Assembly (NCBI RefSeq): GCF_013155385.1
Contig: NZ_JABJUQ010000007.1
Span: 311,001-375,000 of the forward strand
Length of the DNA: 64,000 bases
From: Bacillus sp. WMMC1349
GTDB lineage: Bacteria; Bacillota; Bacilli; Bacillales; Bacillaceae
Direction of reading: 5' to 3'
Position numbers and translations under genes: made by a program. The notes beneath the pieces were generated by a model that saw only the letters and a program-made list of their open reading frames with translations, was not told where the DNA came from and ran no database searches. This document shows positions 37,347 through 46,494 of this stretch, in pieces. How positions within the stretch are numbered: the first letter of the stretch is position 1; each line of letters opens with the position of its first letter.

Positions 37347-38136
37347 CTTCACCAAACCATTTCTTTGCTATTTTTGAAAGTGTGCCATCCTTTTTCATAT
37401 CTTTCAGCGCTGCATTCACTTTGTCAACTAGTTGACCGCTTCCTTTGCGGAAGGCGAAATGTGTTGTTTGTGGTTTTCCTGTTTCAAAAGCAATTTTTAG
37501 ATTTTTATTTCCTGAAGACTTCAAATAGTTTAAGACAGCGAGTTTATCATTATAAGTTAGATCAACACGACCTTGTTGGATAAGCTGAAACGATTGTGCC
37601 ATTCCTTCAACACCCTCGATGTTCGCTCCAGCTTTTTTGGCAAGATCGGTGTAGTTGCTTGTTAATGATTGTGCCGCTGTTTTTCCTTTCACATTGTCAG
37701 CAGATTTCAAATTGTTGTTGTCCGCTTTTGTTACAACAACAGCTTGAGACGTTGTATATGGATCAGAGAAATCGAATTTTTTTTCACGGTCTGTTTTGCC
37801 TACTTGATTGGCAATCACATCAAAACGCTTAGAATTAAGACCAGCAAACATGCTGTCCCACTGCGTTTCTTTAAAATCAACTTTCAGGTTGAGGCGTTTG
37901 CCGACTTCTTTCATGACTTCGACATCATAGCCGGTTAATTGATTGTTTTTTTTGTCATGGAATGTAAAAGGTTCATATGTTCCTTCTGTTCCGACAGTTA
38001 ATACACCTTTTTCTTTGATTGATGACCAAAGGTTTTTGTCTTTATTTTTGTTCGCTGCATTGTCACCTGTGGCACCGCAAGCAGCTGTTACAGTGATCAG
38101 TAGTGTCATTAGTACAGCAAATATGGCTTTTTTCAA
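37333..38136 (-). CDS. tcyA: L-cystine-binding lipoprotein
   Basis: A 267-residue extracellular solute-binding protein with a lipobox (LLITVTAAC, cysteine 20) and the SBP_bac_3 fold (TVGTEGTYEPFTFHD, GYDVEVMKEVGKRL). TTG is the start, with GGGGAA eight bases upstream. It delivers L-cystine to TcyB/TcyC. The upstream gap to rocR (38137–38237) holds the promoter but no riboswitch-like structure that I can see. Confidence 0.93.
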   Translation of the reverse strand: MKKAIFAVLMTLLITVTAACGATGDNAANKNKDKNLWSSIKEKGVLTVGTEGTYEPFTFHDKKNNQLTGYDVEVMKEVGKRLNLKVDFKETQWDSMFAGLNSKRFDVIANQVGKTDREKKFDFSDPYTTSQAVVVTKADNNNLKSADNVKGKTAAQSLTSNYTDLAKKAGANIEGVEGMAQSFQLIQQGRVDLTYNDKLAVLNYLKSSGNKNLKIAFETGKPQTTHFAFRKGSGQLVDKVNAALKDMKKDGTLSKIAKKWFGEDVSQ

Positions 38137-38237
38137 TTTTATTCCCCACTTTTCTGATTGGATTTAATTTATTTTACTGAAGGACCTTTTAAAAGTAAAG
38201 CAGAAAGTATTATTATTATAGGTCAAGAAGTCTGATT

Positions 38238-39611
38238 TTAGTGATTAGCGGGTCGCCATTTTTTTAAACGGTACTGAAGACTTTGTCTGCTGATCCCAAG
38301 TTGTTTTGCTGCTTGTGAAATATTGTCATTGCATGTTTTCATGACTTTTTCTATATAGTATTTTTCAGCATATTTAATTTGTTCTTTTAAAGGTAGAACG
38401 GAATCTGTTGATTGATACGGTTTTTCGTTTGTCATCGTTTTGTTCCGATATTGTAATGGAAGATGGGTAGATTCGATTGTTGTTTCAACTGACATCAAGT
38501 TCATTGCGCCTTCAATTAAGTGTTCAAGCTCCCTAATGTTTCCTGGCCAATCGTAAGCCAGCAGAAATTCATGGACTTCATCTTCCAATCCTTTTACTTC
38601 CATTTGAAAGAGTGCATTGTATTTTTCAATGAAATGCTGGGCTAGTTCTAAAATATCCTCTTTTCGATCTTTTAAAGGTGGTATGAAAAGCGTGACAACG
38701 CTCAGCCGATAATACAAGTCTTTGCGAAGATGTTGACCACTTATTGCATCAATCGGATCTTCATTTATTGTTGCGATAATTCTTACATCGATTGGTATAT
38801 CTTTTGAACCGCCAATTCTTCTCACTGTTTTCTCTTGAATCACACGGAGAAGCTTCGCTTGTAAATTCAGATCCAAAGAATTGATTTCATCTAAGAGGAG
38901 TGTCCCGCCACTCGCTTGTTCAAACAGTCCTTGGCGATCAACAGCTCCTGTAAAAGCACCTTTCGTTGTTCCGAATAAAAGACCTTCAATCAGATTTTCC
39001 GGTAGTGCGGCACAATTTTGTGATATAAATGGTCCTGTTGAGCGCTGACTGCCGTTATGTATACTTTGTGCAAAAACCTCTTTTCCAGTTCCAGTATCTC
39101 CCGAGATGAGAACTGATGAGGAGGTTCGAGTTGCCCGCATCGCATGTTCACAAACCTCTCTGATCACTGGACTATTGCCAATCAAGCTATCGAACGTATA
39201 CTTTGTATTTTCGGTTTTATTCATATTTTCTCTAATGAGTCGTTCAAGTTTAGTGACATCTTTAGCCATCTCGACAGCACCTTTAATATTCCCATTTTTT
39301 GTAATAGGAAAGGTGTGATTGACTGTCGTTATTTCTTGACCTTTGTTATTAAAGTATGTCTGCTTGACGTTTTTGCTTGTTTTACCATAGCGTAGTGCTT
39401 CAACAAGTGTACTATCTTGCTGATTTGCAAATGTAAAAACGTCGAGCAGGTTTTTACCAAGGACGTCTTCGCCATCCATTTCTTCAATTTGCATCATTTT
39501 TTTGTTATAGAGGACAGAAGTGCCGTTTTCATCAACAACATGTAAACCAATATCAATTTCATCCATAATGGTTTGAAAGATCAATGGCAGCCATTCATAA
39601 TCCATTTCCAA
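38238..39611 (-). CDS. rocR: Sigma-54-dependent activator RocR
   Basis: A 457-residue enhancer-binding protein: PAS domain (residues ~10–115), AAA+ domain with Walker A GDTGTGKE and the sigma-54 contact loop GAFTGA, and a C-terminal Fis-type HTH (ISQAAKQLGISRQSLQYRLKKW-like). The start is TTG 39611 after GGGGATG. It matches B. subtilis RocR, which activates arginine and ornithine catabolic genes with ornithine or citrulline as inducers. It is divergent from rocD, with its activator sites between them. Confidence 0.94.
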   Translation of the reverse strand: MEMDYEWLPLIFQTIMDEIDIGLHVVDENGTSVLYNKKMMQIEEMDGEDVLGKNLLDVFTFANQQDSTLVEALRYGKTSKNVKQTYFNNKGQEITTVNHTFPITKNGNIKGAVEMAKDVTKLERLIRENMNKTENTKYTFDSLIGNSPVIREVCEHAMRATRTSSSVLISGDTGTGKEVFAQSIHNGSQRSTGPFISQNCAALPENLIEGLLFGTTKGAFTGAVDRQGLFEQASGGTLLLDEINSLDLNLQAKLLRVIQEKTVRRIGGSKDIPIDVRIIATINEDPIDAISGQHLRKDLYYRLSVVTLFIPPLKDRKEDILELAQHFIEKYNALFQMEVKGLEDEVHEFLLAYDWPGNIRELEHLIEGAMNLMSVETTIESTHLPLQYRNKTMTNEKPYQSTDSVLPLKEQIKYAEKYYIEKVMKTCNDNISQAAKQLGISRQSLQYRLKKWRPANH

Positions 39612-39623
39612 GTGAACATCCCC

Positions 39624-39663
39624 TTTTGCATAGCAGGTGCAAAATTTTTATGCATATAGCATA
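39624..39663. promoter_or_regulatory. RocR upstream activating sequences
   Basis: TTTTGCA and TGCAAAA flank a seven-base centre at 39624–39644, a palindrome like the RocR sites known from B. subtilis. A second dyad, TATGC-ATATA-GCATA, follows at 39649–39663. They lie about 63–102 bases upstream of the rocD -24 element, the usual range for enhancer sites. Confidence 0.75.
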
Positions 39664-39725
39664 TCAAAAGTGCAAAAAAAATTACATAGAACAATGAAAG
39701 AATGTTGATTTTCCAAGATTCATTT

Positions 39726-39742
39726 TTGGCACGAAACTTGCA
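39726..39742 (+). promoter_or_regulatory. Sigma-54 (SigL) -24/-12 promoter of rocD
   Basis: TTGGCACGAAACTTGCA matches the sigma-54 consensus TTGGCAC-N5-TTGCA at every conserved base. It lies 47 bases before the rocD start. Confidence 0.9.
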
Positions 39743-39788
39743 ACTAAAAAGATTGCATGTTGTCCGAAAACAATAAGGGGGAATGAGT

Positions 39789-40991
39789 ATGACAGTATTA
39801 TCGAAATCAGCAGAAATTATCAATCAAACAGCACACTATGGTGCCAATAATTATCATCCTTTGCCAATTGTCATTTCTGAAGCAGAAGGAGCATGGGTGA
39901 AAGACCCTGAAGGAAATAAATATATGGATATGCTCAGCGCGTATTCCGCTGTCAACCAAGGACACAGACATCCAAAAATTATTCAGGCACTGAAAGACCA
40001 GGCTGATAAAATTACGTTAACCTCAAGAGCATTTCATAATGACCAGCTAGGTCCTTTTTATGAAAAGGTTGCAAGGTTAACTGGAAAAGACATGGTACTG
40101 CCGATGAACACTGGAGCTGAAGCGGTTGAATCAGCAATTAAAGCAGCACGGCGTTGGGCTTATGATGTCAAAGGTGTTCATGACAATCAGGCAGAAATCA
40201 TCGCTTGCGAAGGAAACTTTCATGGCCGGACAATGCTGGCGGTATCCCTGTCTTCTGAAAAAGAGTATAAACGCGGATTCGGGCCAATGCTTCCGGGTAT
40301 CAAGCTAATTCCATATGGTGATGTAGAAGCCTTGAAAAAAGCGATCACACCTAATACCGCAGCATTTTTATTTGAACCGATTCAAGGTGAAGCAGGAATT
40401 GTGATTCCACCGGAAGGCTTTTTAAAACAGGCACTTGAGGTTTGTCGAGAAAACAATGTCTTGTTCATTGCTGACGAAATTCAGTCCGGGTTGGCTCGTA
40501 CAGGCAAGATGTTTGCCTGTGATTGGGAAGATGTTGTACCTGATATGTACATCTTAGGAAAAGCACTTGGCGGCGGTGTGTTCCCAATCTCATGTATTGC
40601 GGCGAACCGTGATGTCCTAGGCGTTTTTAATCCAGGATCTCATGGCTCAACCTTTGGTGGGAACCCACTCGCATGCGCCGTTTCGATTGCTGCACTCGAC
40701 GTATTAGAAGATGAACATCTTGTCGAACGGTCTTTAGAACTTGGGGCATATTTTAAGGAGAAACTATCACTCATTGATAACCCTAAAATCAAAGAAGTGC
40801 GCGGAAAAGGTTTGTTCATTGGTGTAGAGCTGACAGAACCTGCACGCCCTTATTGCGAGCGTCTAAAAGAAGAAGGGCTGTTATGTAAAGAAACGCACGA
40901 AAATGTGATTCGCTTTGCGCCTCCTCTAGTCATTTCAAAAGAGGATCTTGATTGGGCGATTGAAAGAATATCGCGCGTGTTAGCGAAGTAA
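39789..40991 (+). CDS. rocD: Ornithine aminotransferase
   Basis: A 400-residue PLP enzyme that converts ornithine and 2-oxoglutarate to glutamate semialdehyde and glutamate. The PLP lysine lies in [15 protein letters not shown] and the [12 protein letters not shown] and [12 protein letters not shown] segments are typical. The start is ATG 39789, eight bases from AAGGGGG; the ATG at 39783 touches that site. It follows the B. subtilis RocD N terminus. Its product joins proline breakdown at the putC step. Expression is controlled by RocR and sigma-54. Confidence 0.95.
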   Translation: MTVLSKSAEIINQTAHYGANNYHPLPIVISEAEGAWVKDPEGNKYMDMLSAYSAVNQGHRHPKIIQALKDQADKITLTSRAFHNDQLGPFYEKVARLTGKDMVLPMNTGAEAVESAIKAARRWAYDVKGVHDNQAEIIACEGNFHGRTMLAVSLSSEKEYKRGFGPMLPGIKLIPYGDVEALKKAITPNTAAFLFEPIQGEAGIVIPPEGFLKQALEVCRENNVLFIADEIQSGLARTGKMFACDWEDVVPDMYILGKALGGGVFPISCIAANRDVLGVFNPGSHGSTFGGNPLACAVSIAALDVLEDEHLVERSLELGAYFKEKLSLIDNPKIKEVRGKGLFIGVELTEPARPYCERLKEEGLLCKETHENVIRFAPPLVISKEDLDWAIERISRVLAK

Positions 40992-41052
40992 AAAAATATG
41001 GCTGTCCGAAAAAGCAAAATTGATTTAAAGATACTGATGTATGTTTAGTATG

Positions 41053-41097
41053 AAAAGGCTGTCTGAAAGTCAAAATCGACTTATTGGACAGCCTTTT
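41053..41097 (+). terminator. Terminator after rocD
   Basis: AAAAGGCTGTC pairs with GACAGCCTTTT, a 23-base loop between. Confidence 0.75.
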
Positions 41098-41218
41098 GTC
41101 ATAAGTAAAAAGCGTTACGATCATCCATATTTGGTAGGCGGTGAACTTTTCTTGAGTAAAATGGCTGTCTGTCTCTATTCAATCTAATCATAGGATAGTA
41201 ACCAAAACAGCATTAATT

Positions 41219-41560
41219 TTAAACTTTAAAAATATAATGCAAAATATCAGATACAATAAGAATAATAAAAACACTTAAAATTCCACTGACTACAAGAAAA
41301 AGTAAAAAATAGAGTTTTCTCAGAAACCAATTATATTTGTATAATCGTTTGTAAACAAAGTAACCTAAACCAAAAAAGAGCGCAGTCCCAAAATTCACGG
41401 ATTTTTGGAATCGATTCGTAGGGTTTTTAAAAGTCCCCCATTCATAATACTCCATCATGACACTGCTAAGTAGAAAAATAGTCAAACCATAAGCAAATTG
41501 AGCACCTAAAATGGCACATATTGCGTATTCTGTATATTCTACAAAAATTTCGGTAGTCAT
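41219..41560 (-). CDS. Family D membrane protein, candidate LXG immunity protein (copy 1)
   Basis: A 113-residue protein with about four helices (e.g. AQFAYGLTIFLLSSVMM; FGTALFFGLGYFVY; LLFLVVSGILSVFIILIV) and a conserved central loop EYYEWGTFKNPTNRF. Two intact paralogues lie at 41628 and 45359. Its C-terminal third equals that of the 45359 copy, while the neighbouring 41628 copy differs there. Position downstream of an LXG gene and small all-membrane architecture suggest an immunity function; no family is known to me. Confidence 0.65.
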   Translation of the reverse strand: MTTEIFVEYTEYAICAILGAQFAYGLTIFLLSSVMMEYYEWGTFKNPTNRFQKSVNFGTALFFGLGYFVYKRLYKYNWFLRKLYFLLFLVVSGILSVFIILIVSDILHYIFKV

Positions 41561-41627
41561 GTTTCCTCCAAACTAATAAATCCTTGATAGAGAATTGATA
41601 ATTGTATTTCTCCAATGTTTGCTTTCT

Positions 41628-41969
41628 TTAAACCCTAAATATGAAATATAGAATATAAGATAAAATATAAAAGATCATAATACTTATAATTCCACTTATA
41701 AGAAGATAAAGTACATAATATAGTTTTCTCAGAAACCAATTATATTTGTATAATCGTTTGTAAACAAAGTAACCTAAACCAAAAAAGAGCGCAGTCCCAA
41801 AATTCACGGATTTTTGGAATCGATTCGTAGGGTTTTTAAAAGTACCCCATTCATAATACTCCATCATGACACTGCTAAGTAGAAAAATAGTCAAACCATA
41901 AGCAAATTGAGCACCTAAAATGGCACATATTGCGTACTGTATATATTCCACAAAAATTTCGGTAGACAT
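41628..41969 (-). CDS. Family D membrane protein, candidate LXG immunity protein (copy 2)
   Basis: A 113-residue, four-helix protein nearly identical to the 41219 copy over residues 1–82 but with a divergent last helix (YLLISGIISIMIFYILSYI instead of FLVVSGILSVFIILIVSDI). The divergent tail next to an identical body suggests diversification of specificity or gene conversion. GGAGCC stands seven bases before the start. The function is inferred from the locus. Confidence 0.65.
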   Translation of the reverse strand: MSTEIFVEYIQYAICAILGAQFAYGLTIFLLSSVMMEYYEWGTFKNPTNRFQKSVNFGTALFFGLGYFVYKRLYKYNWFLRKLYYVLYLLISGIISIMIFYILSYILYFIFRV

Positions 41970-42049
41970 GGCTCCTCCAAACTAATAAATCTTCAATAGA
42001 GAATTGATGATGTGATATCTCTAATGTTTACTTTCTTAAACCCTAAATA

Positions 42050-42163
42050 TTGATTAATGTGCCTTCAGGATATGGGACTGAGACATAATCAAATTTTTTT
42101 GGTTTTTTCCATAATGGGCTTCCGAACCATTTTAATTTTCACAATGGTGCGAATAAGTAATCA
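42050..42163 (-). pseudogene. DUF4176 gene fragment
   Basis: The sequence matches the middle of the intact DUF4176 gene at 47856–48158 (VKIKKVRKPIMIYGRNQ… to SVPYPEG region) but start and end are missing and a T-rich insertion interrupts it. It sits between a broken family A gene and family D copy 2. Confidence 0.55.
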
Positions 42164-42420
42164 TTATTTCATCCGTCTTTTTTGAAGTTCAGGATGTTTT
42201 TTCAACCAAATTTTCGTTTGATAAAAGTGTAATATTAATGGGAGAATGAAGAAAATATACTAAACATTGATATAACAAAGGGGATTTTAGACAGATATTG
42301 ATCCTTCATAGCCCAGATTGTCGTTATTATAAGAATTATACCGGATATCGGAAATAAAATAGTGAAGATGATCATTGCCTCATTTATTCTTTTGTTTAGA
42401 AAATCTTTTGCATCAATCAT
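42164..42420 (-). pseudogene. Family A membrane protein, frameshifted copy
   Basis: Encodes IDAKDFLNKRINEAMIIFTIL and a second helix as in intact family A proteins, but a run of five A residues has become four near 42254, so the frame ends at FSSFSH instead of continuing to FFILPLILHFYRTKIW. Confidence 0.7.
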
Positions 42421-42532
42421 AAAAAGTCTCTCATTCTTCTTGTTCTAATTAGTAAAAATCCCCAAGAGAATGTAAGGACATTGAAATTACGAATCAGCTT
42501 TTAGTTGTTCACTCAATTTGAAAGCTCGCATG

Positions 42533-42713
42533 GAGGTCCTAAAAGCAGTGTGGATGAATAAATATTGGGAAATTTGCTCGCTTTCTGCGAGTCTCCTCGG
42601 AGCTCGTTCCTTGCACCTGCGGGGTCTCGCCTGGCTCGCTGTTTCCGCAGGAGTCTCGCAATTTCCCCTGATTCATGTTGAAAAAGGACTTTTTAGACAG
42701 CTTTATCTAGGAA
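42533..42713. repeat. GC-rich inverted-repeat element, copy 3
   Basis: Full-length form: GGTCCTAAAAGCAGTGTGG at the left, …GGACTTTTTAGACAGC at the right, with the internal CTCGGAGCTCGTTCCTTGC. It lies directly downstream of the EspG-like gene. Copy 4 is at the same relative place in the neighbouring duplicated segment. Confidence 0.85.
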
Positions 42714-42722
42714 GGGGAATTT

Positions 42723-43514
42723 TTACATAATGGCAAAACTTTCAATGCTCTTCGTTAAATCATACCATTGTTCAAGATTATATAATGAAATATGGACAGG
42801 TTTTTCATGGTGTTCATCATATTTAACAACCCAAACCCCATGTGCAGATGGAATAAAGAAAGTAATATTAGTTAACTTTGAACCGACATCTAAATCTGGA
42901 ATATGAAAAATTGAAATACTATTTATTGACCACTCATTTTCTTCTAGATCTTCTATCAACTGATTGAAACAATGCTCCTCCGTAGTAGAAAAAAAACTTT
43001 CTTTGCGAATTGTTTGTACCTTTTCTTTTATTCTAAGCCAGTCAAAACACTGATCTGAAAGACGCAATTCCAAAGGGAAAAAGTCTTTTTTAGGTGAAAA
43101 ATGATAATAATCAATAATTAGATTTGAAATCTCCTGTTGTTCTACATAGGCAAATTCATGGATGATGTCACGATCAATAATGTGGAGAAGCCATAATTCT
43201 TTTTCAATGTGATGCAGCATTAAAATATTTTTATCTTTCAAGTAACAGTGAATTAACTGCCTTGAATTCAAATAGGAAGTAATGAATTGCTGCATGTCTT
43301 CGGTAAAGGGGTTTTCGTTTTTTGCGCTTTTTTCTTCATCCCAATACCCTTTTAATATTAATTGATTAATCGTTGAGGCAGCAATTGCATCCCATTGTTC
43401 ATCTGATCTTTTTCCTAATGAGGCTTCCATAATTTCTTTTGCAGCACCGTGAAAACCGCATATACTTGCTATCATTCCTAGTTCTTCGGATGTACATGTT
43501 AAGATGTGTTCCAA
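42723..43514 (-). CDS. EspG/DUF5081-like protein of the LXG locus
   Basis: A ~263-residue soluble protein. Its N terminus (HILTCTSEELGMIASICGF … INQLILKGYWDEE) follows the pattern 'hs..El..l...lG … l..kG' of EspG-like secretion chaperones, and the C-terminal half ends in a beta-rich region (ISIFHIPDLD … VHISLYNLEQWYDL). I place the start at TTG 43514, since GTG 43523 lies directly on the AAAGGAAG site. It probably guides a type VII substrate or partner, but homology is only by pattern. A broken paralogue lies at 44527–45338. Confidence 0.6.
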   Translation of the reverse strand: MEHILTCTSEELGMIASICGFHGAAKEIMEASLGKRSDEQWDAIAASTINQLILKGYWDEEKSAKNENPFTEDMQQFITSYLNSRQLIHCYLKDKNILMLHHIEKELWLLHIIDRDIIHEFAYVEQQEISNLIIDYYHFSPKKDFFPLELRLSDQCFDWLRIKEKVQTIRKESFFSTTEEHCFNQLIEDLEENEWSINSISIFHIPDLDVGSKLTNITFFIPSAHGVWVVKYDEHHEKPVHISLYNLEQWYDLTKSIESFAIM

Positions 43515-43569
43515 TGGTTTCACTTCCTTTTTTCATTAAATTCTGAATATAATAATACTTATAAAACTA

Positions 43570-43768
43570 GTTTTATCAGAACAAAGTAACCTGAACCAAA
43601 AAAAGTGCAGTTTCAAAATTCACGGATTTTTAAAACTACCCCATTCATAATACTCCATCATGATACTGATAAGTAGAAAAATAGTCAAACCATAAGCAAA
43701 TTGAGCAATATAATGGCGCATATTGCGTACTGTATATATTCCACAAAAATTTCAGTAGACAAGGCTCC
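43570..43768 (-). pseudogene. Family D membrane protein, decayed copy
   Basis: Matches the N-terminal two thirds of family D (FVEYIQYAICA…, MEYYEWG, FKNP region) but has several small deletions, including loss of the PTNRF part, and lacks the C-terminal helices. Confidence 0.65.
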
Positions 43769-43849
43769 TCCAAACTAATAAATCCTCAATAGAGAATTGA
43801 TAATTGTATATCTCCATGTTCATTTCTTTAAACCTAAATATTGATTAAT

Positions 43850-43980
43850 GTTGCCTTCAGGATATGGGACTGAGACATAATCAAATTGCTTTTGACTTGA
43901 AGATTGAATTTGATTCCTTCCATAAATCAAAATAGGCCTCCGAACCTTTTTAATTTTCACAATGGTCCCAATAGGTAACC
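43850..43980 (-). pseudogene. DUF4176 gene fragment
   Basis: Covers the middle of DUF4176 (IGTIVKIKKVRRPILIYGRNQIQSS-like, then FDYVSVPYPEG) without start and end, immediately downstream of an intact family A gene, the same order as in the intact unit at 48.4–47.9 kb. Confidence 0.6.
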
Positions 43981-43981
43981 A

Positions 43982-44239
43982 TTATTTCATCCGTCTTTTT
44001 TGAAGTTCAGGATGTTTTTTCAACCAAATTTTCGTTCGATAAAAGTGTAATATTAATGGGAGAATGAAGAAAAATATACTAATAACGGATACTGCCACGG
44101 GAATTTCTGAAGGTGCTTGCTCTCCTAAAACCCATATTGTCATAATGACAACCAAGATACCCATTGTTGGGAACAAAATAGTGAAGATGATCATTGCCTC
44201 ATTTATTCTTTTGTTTAGAAAATCTTTTGCATCATTCAT
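43982..44239 (-). CDS. Family A membrane protein, candidate LXG immunity protein (copy 3)
   Basis: An 85-residue protein: amphipathic N terminus (MNDAKDFLNKRINE), two helices (MIIFTILFPTMGILVVIMTIW and VISIFFFILPLILHFY) separated by a short variable loop (VLGEQAPSEIP), and a basic tail (KIWLKKHPELQKRRMK). The loop is where the copies differ most. AGGAGG precedes the start by eight bases. Function is inferred from position. Confidence 0.65.
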   Translation of the reverse strand: MNDAKDFLNKRINEAMIIFTILFPTMGILVVIMTIWVLGEQAPSEIPVAVSVISIFFFILPLILHFYRTKIWLKKHPELQKRRMK

Positions 44240-44350
44240 AAAAAGCCTCCTATTCTTCTTGTTCTAATCAGTAAAAATCCCCAAGAGAACCTAAGTACAT
44301 TGAAATTACGAATCAGCTTTTAGTTGTACATTCAATTTGAAAGCTCGCAT

Positions 44351-44528
44351 GGGGGGGGTGTCCTGAAAGCAGTGTGGATAAATACATATTGGGAAATTTG
44401 CTCGCTTTCCGCGAGCCTCCTCGGAGCTCGTTCCTTGCTCCTGTGGGGTCTCGCCTGGCTCGCTGTTCCCGTAGGAGTCTCGCAATTTCCCCTAATTCAT
44501 GTTGAAAAAGGACTTTTTAGACAGCTTT
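44351..44528. repeat. GC-rich inverted-repeat element, copy 4
   Basis: Near-identical to copy 3, in the same position relative to the EspG-like pseudogene. The flanking sequence on both sides is also shared, so this copy arose by segmental duplication rather than by independent insertion. Confidence 0.85.
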
Positions 44529-45338
44529 ATCTATGAAGGATAATTTTTACAATAGCAAAACTTTCAATACTTTTCGTTAAATCGTGCCATTGTTCAAGAT
44601 TATATAATGAAATATGGACAGGTTTTTCATGGTGTTCATCATACTTAGCAACCCAAATGCCATGTACAGATGGAATAAAGAAAGAAATATTAATTAACAT
44701 TGGATCGTCATCTAAATTTGGAATATGAAAAATTGAAATATTATTTAGTGACCACTCATTTTCTTCTAGATCTTTTATCAACTGATTGAAACATTGTTCT
44801 TCCTTAGTAGAAAAAGAACTTTTTTTGCGAACTTTTTGTATCTTTTCTTTTTTACTAAGCCAGTCAAAACACTGATCTGAAAGACGCAATTCTAAAGGGG
44901 AAAAGTCTTTTTCAGGTGAAAAATGATAATAATCATTAATGAGCTTGGGAATCTCCTGTTGCTCTACATAGGCAAATTCATGGATGATGTCACGATCAAT
45001 GATGTGGAAAAGCCATGTTTCTTTTTCAATTTGATGAAGCATTAAAATATTTTTATTTTTCAAGTTTGAACAGCGAATCATCTGTTTTGAATTGACATAG
45101 GAAATAATAAATTGCTGCATGTCTTCGGTAAAGGGGTTATCGTCTTTTGTGCCTTTTTCTTCATCCCAATACCCTTTTAATATCAATTGCTAAACGTTGA
45201 GGCGGCAATGGCATCCCATTCTTTACTTGATTTCTTTCCTAATGAAGCTTCCATAATTCCTTTTGCAACACCAGGATAATCGCATAAACCCACTAAAATT
45301 CCCAGTTCTTCAGATGTACATGTTAAAATATGTTTCAA
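44527..45338 (-). pseudogene. EspG-like gene, frameshifted copy
   Basis: The region encodes a close paralogue of the 42723–43514 protein (ILKGYWDEEKGTKDDNPFTEDM onward), but a one-base deletion near 45190 creates an in-frame TAG, splitting off the N-terminal ~50 residues. The remaining frame from 45186 lacks the N terminus and has no ribosome binding site. Confidence 0.75.
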
Positions 45339-45358
45339 TGGTTTCACTTCCTTTAATA

Positions 45359-45700
45359 TTAAACTTTAAAAATATAATGCAAAATATCAGATACAATAAG
45401 AATAATAAAAACACTTAAAATTCCACTGACTACAAGAAAAAGTAAAAAATAGAGCTTTCTGAGAAACCAATTATATTTGTATAATCGTTTGTAAACAAAG
45501 TAACCCGAACCAAAAAAGAGTGCAAATCCAAAATTAACGGATTTTTTGAATCGATTCGTAGGATTTTTAAAAGTCCCCCATTCATAATACTCCATCATGA
45601 CACTGCTAAGTAGAAAAATAGTCAAACCAAAAGCAAGTTGAGCAGCTATAACGGCACATATTGCGTATTCTGTATATTCCACAAAAATTTCGGTAGTCAT
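45359..45700 (-). CDS. Family D membrane protein, candidate LXG immunity protein (copy 3)
   Basis: A 113-residue four-helix protein. Compared with the 41219 copy it differs in helix 1 (VIAAQLAFGLTIF) and at a few middle positions, yet has the same C-terminal helix. GGAGGAA precedes the start by about seven bases. It follows a family A gene, the order repeated across the locus. Confidence 0.65.
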   Translation of the reverse strand: MTTEIFVEYTEYAICAVIAAQLAFGLTIFLLSSVMMEYYEWGTFKNPTNRFKKSVNFGFALFFGSGYFVYKRLYKYNWFLRKLYFLLFLVVSGILSVFIILIVSDILHYIFKV

Positions 45701-45766
45701 AGTTCCTCCAAACTAATAAATCCTTGATAGAGAATTGATAATTGTATATCTCAAATGTTTACTTCC

Positions 45767-46024
45767 TTATTTCGTCCGTCTTATTTGAAGTTCAGGATGT
45801 TTTTTCAACCAAATTTTCGTTCGATAAAAGTGTAATATTAATGGCAGAATGAAAAAAAATATACTTACAAGTGAAACAAAAAAGGGAATTTGAGACGGAT
45901 ATTGATCTACTAAAGCCCATATTATCATAATGACAACCAAGATACCCATTGTTGGGAACAAAATAGTGAAGATGATCATTGCCTCATTTATTCTTTTGTT
46001 TAGAAAATCTTTTCCTTGATTCAT
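45767..46024 (-). CDS. Family A membrane protein, candidate LXG immunity protein (copy 2)
   Basis: An 85-residue two-helix protein (MNQGKDFLNKRINEAM start), with the loop ALVDQYPSQIP that differs from the VLGEQAPSEIP loop of the 43982 copy and from AMKDQYLSKIP at 48160. AGGAGGC lies upstream of the start. Membrane topology suggests both ends face the cytoplasm. Confidence 0.65.
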   Translation of the reverse strand: MNQGKDFLNKRINEAMIIFTILFPTMGILVVIMIIWALVDQYPSQIPFFVSLVSIFFFILPLILHFYRTKIWLKKHPELQIRRTK

Positions 46025-46103
46025 AAAATGCCTCCTAATCTAATAAACCACACTTGAATCCAATAGAATGGGCAACAACTCTACTGTCTATACCTATTTC
46101 AAT

Positions 46104-46194
46104 AACATTTTACTAGTCACTTTATCGCCAACAAAACAGCCGATACTTACTCCAAAAAATAAGAGAATAGACATTATAATCTTCCGTAATCTAG
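46104..46194 (-). pseudogene. Family C gene, C-terminal remnant
   Basis: Identical in sequence to the last ~30 codons of the family C gene at 47058 (IMSILLFFGVSIGCFVGDKV…), then joined to downstream non-coding sequence that in the intact unit lies beyond the gene start (the tract with GGGTGAACATAATAGAAAGC). An internal deletion of about 370 bases explains it. Confidence 0.7.
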
Positions 46195-46282
46195 AATTTG
46201 GGTGAACATAATAGAAAGCATCCCGATACAAGATGCTTGGTGGTTTAGTTGCTAATGTTAATCAAAAAATTTTGTCTTCTGT

Positions 46283-46492
46283 TTATTTGAAACGGCCAAG
46301 GAAAATTTTATTACAAATCTTATACCCAATAAAAATAACAATACTCAGCATAACAAATTCAGACAAGATTATACCTAATCGTTCACCCCATGTTAAATCG
46401 GGAATAACTAGCGCGGCAAAACTGAATCCAATTGAAAAAAAGCAGTATAAGAATATCACAATTTTTTTTCTATACATCTTCCAAAATTCCAT
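46283..46492 (-). CDS. Family B membrane protein, candidate immunity protein (copy 2)
   Basis: A 69-residue two-helix protein whose amino acid sequence is identical to that of the copy at 47647. It begins MEFWKMYRKKIVIFLYC and has the loop PDLTWGERLG between helices. Identity of the two proteins with a few synonymous changes in DNA shows either very recent duplication or selection on the protein. Confidence 0.65.
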   Translation of the reverse strand: MEFWKMYRKKIVIFLYCFFSIGFSFAALVIPDLTWGERLGIILSEFVMLSIVIFIGYKICNKIFLGRFK

Positions 46493-46494
46493 TA

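Noticed and set aside
38137-38237. S-box or T-box riboswitch before tcyA
   Set aside because: The 101-base gap is too short and too A/T-rich, and shows none of the conserved riboswitch elements.
42518-42730. Open frames inside the inverted-repeat elements (also at 26978, 44324 and 62496)
   Set aside because: They exist only because the GC-rich element has few stops; their translations (e.g. RGLAWLA) recur in each copy as a by-product of the repeat.
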